Assembly (NCBI RefSeq): GCF_023195535.1
Contig: NZ_JALPNF010000001.1
Location: 868,001-932,000, forward strand
Length of the DNA stretch: 64,000 nucleotides
Direction: 5' to 3'
Source: Sphingomonas faeni
GTDB lineage: Bacteria > Pseudomonadota > Alphaproteobacteria > Sphingomonadales > Sphingomonadaceae
Positions within the stretch are counted from its first letter, which is position 1. Each line of letters opens with the position of its first letter. A program made the position numbers and the translations under genes. Below, one piece after another: positions 52,580 to 61,149 of this stretch. The notes under the pieces are model-generated. The model ran no database searches, was not told the DNA's origin, and saw only the letters and a list, made by a program, of their open reading frames with translations.

Positions 52580-53948
52580 CCTTGCTCGCGCCGCCCGAGC
52601 GACGGGCGCCGCCGCCGCTGCGCTTGGTGTCGTCCGACCCGCTGGCCAACTGCCCGGTGATGACCTGCGCGCCGGGCTGGAGGTTGCCCGACAGGACTTC
52701 GGTCATCGTGCCGTTGGTGTCGCCGGTGGTGATCTGCACGGCTTGCGGCGTGCCGTCCGCACCCTTGACGTAGATCGTCTGCTGCGCGCCGCGGCCGAGC
52801 GTCGCGGTCCGCTCCGCACCGCCGCCGCCACGACGGGGACGGAAGGTCAGCGAACCGGCGATGCCGCCACCTGCATCGCCGGTCGCCGCGGTCGGCCTGA
52901 AGCGCAGCGCGGCGTTGGGGACGAGCATCACGTTGCGCTTGTCCGAGGTGACGATGTCCGCGGTCGCGGTCATGCCCGGGCGCAGCGTCAGCGACGGGTT
53001 GGCGACGGTAAGGTCGGCCGCGTAGGACACGACCTGCCCGGTGGTCGACGTGGTGGTCGTGGTGCTCGAAGAGGTCGCCGAGCTGACCGTCAGGTTCGAG
53101 CCGAGATCGACGCGGCTGATCGTCGCGGGGAAGGTCTGGCCGGGGAAGGCGTCGACGGTGAAGCTGGCCTTCTGGCCGATCTTGACCTCGCCCACGTCCG
53201 CCTCGTCGATCGCGACCTCGAGCTTCATCTTGGTAAGGTCTTCGGCGATCACGAACAGCGTCGGCGTGTTGAACGACGAGGCGACGGTCTGGCCGGGGTC
53301 GATCTGGCGCGCGAGCACGACGCCGGTGACGGGCGAGCGGATGATCGCACGGGCGCGCTGCGTCTGGTTCTGCGCAAGGAGCGCGCGGCTGGCGGCAACG
53401 TTCGCTTCGGCGACCTTCTGCGCCGCGACGGCGCGCGCGTAGTCGGCGCGACCGGTCTGGAGCTCGGTCTTCGAGGGGACACGGCCACCCGACAGGCGCG
53501 AGACTTCCTCGAGGCGGTTCAACTGCGCGCGGGCTTCGGCGACGGTGGCCTGCGCCTGCGCGACCTGCGCCTGGTTGGCGGCGAGCTGGGCGCTGGTCTG
53601 GCGGATCTGGTCGTCGAGCTGTTCGGGATCGATCAGCGCGAGCGGCTGGCCCGCGACGACGCGGTCGTTGACGTCTACGACGACCTTGGTGACGAGGCCC
53701 GACAGCTGCGAGCCGACCGTGACCTGAGTCGTCGGTGCGAGCTTGCCGGTGGCCGAGACCGTGACCGTCAGGTTGCCGCGTTGCGCCGCTTGCGTCGAAT
53801 ATTGCGTCTGTTCCTTCGCGCCGAAGCACTTGGCGAGCAGCAGGCAGAGCAGGACCACGCCGACCGCGATCACGACCCACTTTATGTAGCGTTTCCAGGG
53901 GGCCTGCGGCTTTACGCCGAGGAAGTCGTCGATCGATGCGTCGGCCAT
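52560..53948 (-). CDS. MacA-like periplasmic adaptor (HlyD family)
   Basis: A 462-residue membrane-fusion protein: N-terminal anchor helix (~24-42), lipoyl halves around a coiled-coil hairpin (QTSAQLAANQAQVAQAQATV and a matching return helix), beta-barrel, and a C-terminal Ser/Gly-rich tail (SGGGARRSGGASKGGGGG). It links the ABC permease to the outer-membrane factor. ATG at 53948 overlaps the outer-membrane-factor stop. Confidence 0.94.
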   Translation of the reverse strand: MADASIDDFLGVKPQAPWKRYIKWVVIAVGVVLLCLLLAKCFGAKEQTQYSTQAAQRGNLTVTVSATGKLAPTTQVTVGSQLSGLVTKVVVDVNDRVVAGQPLALIDPEQLDDQIRQTSAQLAANQAQVAQAQATVAEARAQLNRLEEVSRLSGGRVPSKTELQTGRADYARAVAAQKVAEANVAASRALLAQNQTQRARAIIRSPVTGVVLARQIDPGQTVASSFNTPTLFVIAEDLTKMKLEVAIDEADVGEVKIGQKASFTVDAFPGQTFPATISRVDLGSNLTVSSATSSSTTTTTSTTGQVVSYAADLTVANPSLTLRPGMTATADIVTSDKRNVMLVPNAALRFRPTAATGDAGGGIAGSLTFRPRRGGGGAERTATLGRGAQQTIYVKGADGTPQAVQITTGDTNGTMTEVLSGNLQPGAQVITGQLASGSDDTKRSGGGARRSGGASKGGGGGQ

Positions 53949-55423
53949 CAGCGTGCCTCTGGATTGGATTGGGGCGCTTCCGGGATCACGGTGGAGTCCC
54001 AGCCGCCGCCGAGTGCGGCATAGAGTGCGATCAACGCGGTCGCGGCATCGGCGCGCGCTTGCGTCGCGCCGTTGCGCGCGGACAGGAGCGCGGTTTCCTG
54101 CTGGTTGAGCGTGGTGAAATCGGTGAGGCCGGTGCGGTATTGGCTGCGGCTGAGGATCGCGGAGTTGTTCGACGCGTCGAGCGCGATCGCGAATTGCCGC
54201 TCGCGTTCCTGCGCGGTCTGGAGCGCGACGACGGCGTTCTCGACGTCCTCCAGCGCGGTGAGGATGGTGGACTTGTAGAGCGCGAACGCACCGTCGGCGG
54301 CGGCTTCGCTGGTGCGGACCTGGCTTCGCAACCGGCCCCCGTTGAAGATCGCCTGCGTCAGGCCGGCGAACAGGCTGCCGGTAATCGCGTCGCCGATGTT
54401 GCCGATCGAGGTCGCGTTGGTGTTGAGGTTACCGGTGATCGCGAGCGCGGGATAGAGCTGCGCCTTGGCGACGCCGATCCGCGCGGTGGCGGCGGCGAGC
54501 GCGCGTTCGGCGGAGCGGATGTCGGGGCGCTGGCGCAGCGTGTCGCCGGGGATGCCGACGCCGACCGCGGCGGGGCCGGTCGGGATCGCCTTGACCGGTG
54601 CCATCATCGTGCGGAGCGTGCCGGGCGCCTGGCCGGTCAGCACGCCGATCCGCGCGACGGCGGCGGCATATTGCTGGTCTAGGCTGGGGATCGTCGCGGC
54701 GGTCTGCGCGCGCTGGGCGCGGGCCTGTTCTGCGTCGACGCTGGAGACGAGCCCGGCCTGGACGCGGAAACCGGCGATTTCGAGGTTGTCGTCCTGGATC
54801 GCGAGCGAGGCGCGGGCGTTGGCGAGCTGCTGCTGGTAGAGGCGGGCGAGGACGTAGTTGCGCGCGACCTCGCTCTCGACCGAGATCAGGACGGTGGCGT
54901 AGTCGTAGCCCGACGCGGCGTAGTCCGCGCGGCTGGCCTCGACGGTGCGGCGGATCTCGCCGAAGACGCCGACCTGGTAGCTGGCGCTGGCGCCGAGCGT
55001 GAAGCTGTTGGCGCCGCCGCCGCCGGTATCGACGACGGTGCCGTCGGGCAGCGTGAACGACCGCCCGCCGCCGCGGACATTCTCGTTGCGCTGATAGCCC
55101 GCCGAGCCGCTGAGCGTGGGGAGCAGCGACGCACGATTCTGGATCAGGCTCTCGCGGGCCTGGCGGAGGCGGGCGACGGACTGCGCGATGTCGAGGTTGG
55201 CGGCGGCGGCTTGCTCGACGAGCTGGCCGAGGACGGGGTCGTCGAACTTCTGCCACCAGCGGGTGAGGTCTTCGGGCCTGGTTTCGGGGGTGACCGAATA
55301 AGCGTCGGGGACGCCGAGCTCCCCCGCCGCCTTTGGGTGGTAATCCGGGCCGACGGTGCAGCCGGCTAGCAGGACGCCTGCCGAGAGGACGGGTGCGAGA
55401 AGGAAGGCGCTGACGCGGGACAT
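53948..55423 (-). CDS. NodT-type outer-membrane efflux lipoprotein
   Basis: A 491-residue TolC-like outer-membrane factor. The lipoprotein signal peptide ends LLAGC (Cys ~22), then come TVGPDYHPK and two OEP repeats (WWQKFDDPVLGQLVEQAAAA, then long helices and VPLR-like turn IPGDTLRQRPDIRSAERALA). It is the first gene of the exporter operon. ATG at 55423; the sequence upstream includes a palindrome and is not coding. Confidence 0.94.
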   Translation of the reverse strand: MSRVSAFLLAPVLSAGVLLAGCTVGPDYHPKAAGELGVPDAYSVTPETRPEDLTRWWQKFDDPVLGQLVEQAAAANLDIAQSVARLRQARESLIQNRASLLPTLSGSAGYQRNENVRGGGRSFTLPDGTVVDTGGGGANSFTLGASASYQVGVFGEIRRTVEASRADYAASGYDYATVLISVESEVARNYVLARLYQQQLANARASLAIQDDNLEIAGFRVQAGLVSSVDAEQARAQRAQTAATIPSLDQQYAAAVARIGVLTGQAPGTLRTMMAPVKAIPTGPAAVGVGIPGDTLRQRPDIRSAERALAAATARIGVAKAQLYPALAITGNLNTNATSIGNIGDAITGSLFAGLTQAIFNGGRLRSQVRTSEAAADGAFALYKSTILTALEDVENAVVALQTAQERERQFAIALDASNNSAILSRSQYRTGLTDFTTLNQQETALLSARNGATQARADAATALIALYAALGGGWDSTVIPEAPQSNPEAR

Positions 55424-55542
55424 GGGCGGCAGGCATGACCAACGGGCGTTTGCTAGTCCAGCGGTTTTGTGTCGCGAGGTGTCGCAGGCGGGGTGGATGC
55501 CGGGGGATGCGCGGAGTTGGTCGCGCGAAAGTACCAAAGACT

Positions 55543-55595
55543 GTTTCCCAGCGAAGGCGGGGACCCAGACTGGGCTCCCGCCTTCGCGGGAGAAC
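55543..55595. repeat. GTTTCCCAGCGAAGGCGGGG-type short palindrome
   Basis: A 53-bp copy of the short CCCGCGAAGGCGGG family in the 280-bp divergent gap between the exporter and trehalose operons. Nothing else is recognised in the gap. Confidence 0.8.
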
Positions 55596-55703
55596 AAGAG
55601 GGCGGCACGGATTTCGTGGAAGCCGCCAAAAATAATCGATCCGGCTCCGTTCCAATTTTGCAGTGCAGCGGAACGTAGCGGTACCTCTGCGGGTTGGGGG
55701 ATC

Positions 55704-56486
55704 ATGCTAGCCGAACGCCAGCCCGCGACTGATGTCCTCGCGCCGCCGCTTGCCGTGCTCGATCCGCCACCTTTGGCCCTCGACAATGTCAGTCTGTTCT
55801 TCGATTTCGACGGGACGCTCGTCGATCTCGCACCGACCCCCGATGCCGTCCTGGTCGATCAGCTCTTGCTCGACCGGCTCGATACGCTCGCCGAGCGCTT
55901 CCCCGGGCGCGTGGCGATCATCAGCGGACGGTCGATCACGCAGCTCGATGCGATGCTCGGCCGCCACGCGCAGCTGTTCGCGGTTGCGGGCAGCCACGGC
56001 GCGGAACGTCGCACTCCCGAAGACGGCCATATCGCCGCCGAACGCCCCGCCTCGCTCGAAGCCGCGGCCGAGGCGTTGCGCGCCTTCGCCGATGCCAACG
56101 GGCTCGTCTACGAAGCCAAGAGCCTCGGTGCCGGGCTGCACTACCGGATGTCGCCCGCGTTCGAATCCGACGCCGTCCGCCTCGCCGAGGATCTCGCCGC
56201 CGCCCACGGGCTTACGCTCCAGCGCGGCAAGATGATGGTCGAGTTGCGGACCCCCGGCGACAAGGGCGCGGCCTTGCGCGAATTGATCGCAGCGCCGACA
56301 ATGGCAGGAAGCATGCCGTACTTCTTCGGCGACGACGTCACCGACGAAGACGGCTTCGAGGCCGCCCGCGCCCTTGGTGGCGCGGGTATTCTCATCGGCG
56401 AGCCGCGCCCGACCGCAGCCGCCTACCGCCTGAACGACGTTGCCGCGCTCCGTGATTGGATCGCCGCCATATTGGAAACACGATGA
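55704..56486 (+). CDS. otsB: Trehalose-6-phosphate phosphatase
   Basis: A 260-residue HAD-family phosphatase producing trehalose. Motif I is FFDFDGTLVDL (catalytic D34, D36), motif II is AIISGRS, motif III includes the Lys of TPGDKGAAL, and motif IV is FFGDDVTDEDGF. ATG at 55704 follows GGGTTGGGGGATC. The stop overlaps the next ATG (ATGA). Confidence 0.95.
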   Translation: MLAERQPATDVLAPPLAVLDPPPLALDNVSLFFDFDGTLVDLAPTPDAVLVDQLLLDRLDTLAERFPGRVAIISGRSITQLDAMLGRHAQLFAVAGSHGAERRTPEDGHIAAERPASLEAAAEALRAFADANGLVYEAKSLGAGLHYRMSPAFESDAVRLAEDLAAAHGLTLQRGKMMVELRTPGDKGAALRELIAAPTMAGSMPYFFGDDVTDEDGFEAARALGGAGILIGEPRPTAAAYRLNDVAALRDWIAAILETR

Positions 56487-58279
56487 CCGCACCTACCCAA
56501 AAAGCCGACATGAACCTCTGGCCGATCGGCAATTGTCAGGTCTCCGCGCTGATCGACAAGACCGGCACGTTCGTCTGGGGCTGCGTACCGCGCGTCGATG
56601 GCGACCCGGCATTCTGCGCGCTGCTCGGCGGCGATGCGCCCAAGACCGGATTCTGGGCGATCGAACTCGAAGGCGGCGCGAAAACCACGCAGGCCTATAT
56701 CCGCAACACGCCGATCCTGGTGACGCGGCACGAGGACGAGGCCGGCAACGCGGTCGAGGTGATCGATTTCTGCCCGCGGTTCGTGCGCGAAGGCCGGACC
56801 TATCGCCCAACCAGCTTCGTGCGGATCGTCAAGCCGGTCGCCGGCTCCCCGCGCATTCGCATCCGGATGCGCGTTGCGACGAACTGGGGCAGGCCGACCG
56901 AGCATACGCAGGGGTCGAACCACATCCGCTTCCTGATGGACGACCAGACGCTGCGGCTGACCACCGACGCGCCGGTCGGGCATATCGTCGGCGAGAACTG
57001 GTTCCGACTCGAACGCCAGATGCACCTGTTCCTCGGCCCCGACGAGAGTTTCACGGGCGTGCTGCACGAGGCGGCCGAGGCGATGCTGTCGCGGACCAAG
57101 GACGAGTGGCGGCACTGGGTGCGCGGGCTCGCGACGCCGGTCGAGTGGCAGGACGTCGTCATCCGCGCCGCGATCACGCTGAAGCTGTGCCAGCACGAGG
57201 AGACCGGCGCGATCGTCGCCGCGCTCACCACCTCGATCCCCGAGCATGAGGGGTCGGAGCGCAACTGGGACTATCGCTACTGCTGGATCCGCGACGCCTA
57301 TTATACGGTGCAGGCGCTGAACCGACTGGGTGCGCTCGATGTGCTGGAGGGGTATCTCGAATATCTCCGCAACATCGTCGACGCGTCGAAGGGGGGCCAC
57401 GTCCAGCCGCTTTACGGCGTCGGTGGCGATTCGACTTTGGTCGAGCGGATCGAGAGCGACCTGCCCGGCTATCGCGGCATGGGCCCGGTCCGCGTCGGCA
57501 ACCAGGCGTACGAGCAGATCCAGCACGACGCGTACGGCCAGATCATCCTGTCCGACGTCCAGGCGTTCTTCGACAAGCGGCTGTTCCGGATGTCGAGCGA
57601 AGAGGACTTCAAGAGCCTCGAACTGGTCGGCGACCGCGCGTGGGAAACCTACGACAAGCCCGACGCCGGGCTCTGGGAGCTGCGGACCAAGGCGCACGTC
57701 CACACCTATTCGGCGGCGATGTGCTGGGCGGCGTGCGATCGACTGGCCAATGCGGCTGGGGTGCTCGGGCTCGAAGATCGCCAGACGTTCTGGGCGGAGC
57801 GCGCCACCACGATCCGCGCCACGATCGAGCAATCGGCGTGGCGCGAGGATACGCAGCGTATCTCGGCGACGTTCGGTGGCGACGACCTCGACGCGAGCCT
57901 GATCCAGTTGCTCGACCTACGCTTCTTCGCGCCCGACGATCCGCGCTTCCAGTCGACGCTGAAGGCGGTCGAGGAGGGTCTGCGGCGTGGCAGCCACATG
58001 CTGCGCTATGCGACCGAGGATGATTTCGGCCTGCCGCACACCGCGTTCAACGTCTGCACCTTCTGGCTGATCGAAGCGCTGCATGCGACCGGCCGGACCG
58101 CGGACGCGCGCGAGCTGTTCTGCGAGATGGTCGCGCGGCGGACGCCGGCCGGCCTTCTGTCGGAGGATATCGACCCGAACACCGGCGAGCTGTGGGGCAA
58201 TTATCCGCAGACCTATTCGCTGGTCGGCCTGATCAACTGCGCGGTCCTGCTTAGCAAGCCGTGGAGTGCCGTCCGATGA
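56483..58279 (+). CDS. Glycoside hydrolase family 15 protein (glucoamylase/trehalase-like)
   Basis: A 598-residue enzyme with an N-terminal beta-sandwich and a C-terminal alpha/alpha barrel. The GH15 blocks are NWDYRYCWIRDAYYTVQALN near residue 265 and the catalytic-base region IDPNTGELWGNYPQTYSLVG near residue 570. Bacterial members include trehalases and dextran glucosidases. It is translationally coupled to both otsB and otsA, so a role in trehalose turnover or glucan trimming is likely; it lacks a signal peptide. Confidence 0.9.
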   Translation: MTAPTQKADMNLWPIGNCQVSALIDKTGTFVWGCVPRVDGDPAFCALLGGDAPKTGFWAIELEGGAKTTQAYIRNTPILVTRHEDEAGNAVEVIDFCPRFVREGRTYRPTSFVRIVKPVAGSPRIRIRMRVATNWGRPTEHTQGSNHIRFLMDDQTLRLTTDAPVGHIVGENWFRLERQMHLFLGPDESFTGVLHEAAEAMLSRTKDEWRHWVRGLATPVEWQDVVIRAAITLKLCQHEETGAIVAALTTSIPEHEGSERNWDYRYCWIRDAYYTVQALNRLGALDVLEGYLEYLRNIVDASKGGHVQPLYGVGGDSTLVERIESDLPGYRGMGPVRVGNQAYEQIQHDAYGQIILSDVQAFFDKRLFRMSSEEDFKSLELVGDRAWETYDKPDAGLWELRTKAHVHTYSAAMCWAACDRLANAAGVLGLEDRQTFWAERATTIRATIEQSAWREDTQRISATFGGDDLDASLIQLLDLRFFAPDDPRFQSTLKAVEEGLRRGSHMLRYATEDDFGLPHTAFNVCTFWLIEALHATGRTADARELFCEMVARRTPAGLLSEDIDPNTGELWGNYPQTYSLVGLINCAVLLSKPWSAVR

Positions 58280-59664
58280 GCCGCCTCGTCGTCATCTCGA
58301 ACCGCGTCCAGTCGGTCGATGCGCCTTCGGGCAACCAGGGTGGCCTCGCCGTCGCGCTGCTCGCCGCATTGCGCGAAAAGGGCGGGGTGTGGTTCGGCTG
58401 GTCGGGCGAGACCACCGAAACCTTCACCGGGCACATCAATTTCCAGCAGGGCAAGGGCGTCACTACCGCGACGATCGACCTCGAAGAACAGGATTTCGAC
58501 GAATATTATAACGGGTACGCGAACCGCACACTGTGGCCGCTGTTCCACTACCGGATCGACCTGACCGAGTTCGAACGCGATTTCTCCAGCGGCTACGCGC
58601 GTGTGAACAAGCGGTTCGCGGAGACGGTGCTGCCGTTGATCGAGCCCGACGATCTCGTCTGGGTGCACGACTACCATCACGTCCCGCTCGGCCGCGAACT
58701 GCGCAAGCTGGGCGTCGAGAACAAGATCGGGTTCTTCCTCCACATCCCGTGGCCGCCGATGGCGATGCTGCTGTCGCTGCCGAGCCACCGCGCGCTGGTC
58801 GAATCGATGTTCGCGTACGACGTGGTCGGGTTCCAGACGCAGGACTGGCTCGACAGCTTCCTGCATTATGTCACGAGCCAGCTCGACGGCGTGGTCGGCG
58901 AGGATGGCTGGGTGACGGTCGGCGATCGTACGATCAAGGCGATCACCACGCCGATCGGGATCGAGACGGCGGACTTCGAGAAGTCGGCGAACAGCGACGC
59001 GGCGCGGCATTCGAAAGAGCGGATGTATATGTCCGCGACCGGGCGCAGCCTGATCGTGGGCGTCGACCGGCTCGATTATTCGAAGGGTCTGGCCGAGCGG
59101 TTCGCGGGCTACGAGCGCTTCCTCGGGTCGCATCCGGATCGGCGCGGGCTGGTCTACATGCTGCAGATCGCGCCGCCTTCGCGCGAGAAGGTCGACACGT
59201 ATCAGGAGATTCGCGCGAACCTGGATTCGATGTCGGGACGGATCAACGGCGAATATTCGGATATCGACTGGACGCCGATTCGGTACGTGAACCAGGGCTT
59301 CCCGCGGGATGTGTTGGCGGGAATCTATCGCGCGGCTCGCGTCGGGTTGGTGACGCCGCTGCGGGACGGGATGAACCTGGTCGCGAAGGAATATGTCGCG
59401 GCGCAGGACCCCGAAGATCCGGGCGTGCTGGTGCTGTCGCACTTCGCGGGCGCGGCGACACAGTTGAAGGACGCGGTGCTGGTCAATCCGTACAGCCCCG
59501 AGGAGATGTCCGACGCGATCGACCGGGCGCTCAAGATGCCGCTGGCGGAACGGAAGGCGCGCTGGGAGAAGCTGATCGACAACGTCCGGAAAGAGGACGT
59601 GATGTGGTGGTGCGAGTTGTTCATCACCGCGCTCGAGGCGGTGCCGGAGCACGTCGAGGCTTAG
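58276..59664 (+). CDS. otsA: Trehalose-6-phosphate synthase
   Basis: A 462-residue GT20 glycosyltransferase joining UDP-glucose and glucose-6-phosphate. Motifs: VISNRVQS, GVWFGWSGE, VHDYHHVPLGRELR, FFLHIPWPP, VGVDRLDYSKGLAERF and LRDGMNLVAKEY. ATG at 58276 overlaps the GH15 stop. A palindrome follows 21 bp after the stop codon. Confidence 0.96.
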   Translation: MSRLVVISNRVQSVDAPSGNQGGLAVALLAALREKGGVWFGWSGETTETFTGHINFQQGKGVTTATIDLEEQDFDEYYNGYANRTLWPLFHYRIDLTEFERDFSSGYARVNKRFAETVLPLIEPDDLVWVHDYHHVPLGRELRKLGVENKIGFFLHIPWPPMAMLLSLPSHRALVESMFAYDVVGFQTQDWLDSFLHYVTSQLDGVVGEDGWVTVGDRTIKAITTPIGIETADFEKSANSDAARHSKERMYMSATGRSLIVGVDRLDYSKGLAERFAGYERFLGSHPDRRGLVYMLQIAPPSREKVDTYQEIRANLDSMSGRINGEYSDIDWTPIRYVNQGFPRDVLAGIYRAARVGLVTPLRDGMNLVAKEYVAAQDPEDPGVLVLSHFAGAATQLKDAVLVNPYSPEEMSDAIDRALKMPLAERKARWEKLIDNVRKEDVMWWCELFITALEAVPEHVEA

Positions 59665-59685
59665 GACCGTTCCCACACCCACTCC

Positions 59686-59765
59686 GTCATCCTGACGAAA
59701 GTCAGGACCCAGGGTCACGAGCGCTATCGTTTTTGGCTCTGGGTCCTGACTTTTGTCAGGATGAC
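59686..59765. repeat. GTCATCCTGACGAAAGTCAGGA-type palindrome overlapping a CDS end
   Basis: An 80-bp element with 27-bp arms (59686-59712, 59739-59765), between convergent otsA and mscS-type genes. Its right arm contains the stop codon of the channel gene (59756-59758). Confidence 0.88.
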
Positions 59766-60844
59766 GTGGCGTGTGTGGAAAGGTTAGGCGCCATCAGCAG
59801 GCGGTTGCGCGGGATCGCTTCAGGCATTTCCTCGCGGATATACTTCAGCAACGCTTCCCGCACATCACACCGCAGATCGAACGCGATCGCCGCATCCTTG
59901 GCGGTCATCAGCCCGCGCAGTTCGATACAGTCGGTCTTCACGTCCGTCACCTGAAGGTTGTAGAACCGCTTGTCCCAGCGCGGGTTGGACGTGATGATCT
60001 CCCCCAGTTTCTCGCGCAGCCGCGGCACGTCCGCCGACGGATCGAGATACCAGAACACCGACCCCATCAGCTGGCTCGTCTCGCGCGTCCAGTTCTGAAA
60101 GCTCTGTTCGAGGAACTTCGAGACCGGCACGACGAGCCGGCGTTCGTCCCAGATCTTGATGACCACGAACGTCAGGTTGATCTGCTCGACCCGCCCCCAT
60201 TCGCCGTCGACGATCAGCACGTCGTCGATCCGGATCGGCTCGGTGAAGGCCATCTGCACGCCAGCGATCAGGTTCTTCAGTGCCGGCTGCGCAGCGGCAC
60301 CGACGACCAGGCCCGCGATACCCGCCGATGCCATCAGCGTGACGCCGATCGAGCGGATGCCGGGAACGCTCAGCAGCATCAGGCAGACGCTGATGAAGAT
60401 GATGAAGAACGTGCCGATGCGTCCAAGGATCGCGGCGCGCGTGCGCTTGCGGCGGGCGCGGAGATTGTCCTCGACCGAGATGTCGGCGCGGATTTCGATC
60501 ACGTCCTGGAACGCACGGAGAGCCGCGACCGCGAGCCAGCCGAGCAAGGCGGGGACGAGGAAGCCGAGCAGCTGCTTCCACAGATCCTCGATGTCGTTGT
60601 CCATCGGCAGGATCCGCGCGACGAATGCGACCGATACCGACACGAACACCGCGCGCAGCGGGCGGCGGACGCGGGCGAGGACAAGGCCGTCGGTCTTGGC
60701 GGTCGAGCGGCGCTGCGCATGGCCGGCGATCCGCATCGTCAGCCAATGCGCGACCAGCGCGACGAGGACGGCCGCCGAGACGACGGCGACACTCTCCAGC
60801 CAGACCCATTCGGGGGGTATGTGGAGCGATCTAAACATGCGCAT
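59756..60844 (-). CDS. MscS-family mechanosensitive channel
   Basis: A 362-residue inner-membrane channel. Four helices lie in the first ~190 residues, and the pore helix/gate is ASAGIAGLVVGAAAQPALKN, followed by LIAGVQMAFTEPIRIDDVLI and the beta domain (GEWGRVEQINLTFVVIKIWD). Adjacent in-frame starts are at 60844 and 60838; 60844 has a GAGAG upstream. The last residues (NLSTHATSS) run into a palindromic repeat, which provides the stop. Confidence 0.93.
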   Translation of the reverse strand: MRMFRSLHIPPEWVWLESVAVVSAAVLVALVAHWLTMRIAGHAQRRSTAKTDGLVLARVRRPLRAVFVSVSVAFVARILPMDNDIEDLWKQLLGFLVPALLGWLAVAALRAFQDVIEIRADISVEDNLRARRKRTRAAILGRIGTFFIIFISVCLMLLSVPGIRSIGVTLMASAGIAGLVVGAAAQPALKNLIAGVQMAFTEPIRIDDVLIVDGEWGRVEQINLTFVVIKIWDERRLVVPVSKFLEQSFQNWTRETSQLMGSVFWYLDPSADVPRLREKLGEIITSNPRWDKRFYNLQVTDVKTDCIELRGLMTAKDAAIAFDLRCDVREALLKYIREEMPEAIPRNRLLMAPNLSTHATSS

Positions 60845-60962
60845 TGTGGCGCAACTCTCGGGGGAACGGTGATGTTCCGCTGCAGTGCAGCATTTTGGTT
60901 GGGGGCGGGCTTCGGGTTGATCGGGCAAGGCTTCATTCGCTGCAGCCACTGCCCGGCGCAGG

Positions 60963-61071
60963 TCACCACCCCGGCGAAGGCCGGGGCCCAATTTGGGGAC
61001 GGCTGTAACGATGCGTAGTCCACCGTTACTGTGACCCTTCCAATTGGGCCCCGGCCTTCGCCGGGGAGGTA
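60963..61071. repeat. CCACCCCGGCGAAGGCCGGGGCCCAATT-type palindrome
   Basis: A ~109-bp element with arms CACCCCGGCGAAGGCCGGGG and CCCCGGCCTTCGCCGGGGAG. It lies in the 305-bp divergent gap between the channel gene and the efflux pair (60845-61149), in which nothing else is recognised. Confidence 0.85.
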
Positions 61072-61149
61072 GCGGTCAGATAGTTTGCCTCGTCGTCACA
61101 AGCGATCCGGGATGACGCCCCGCCCCGATCATGCCAGAACCACCCGACC

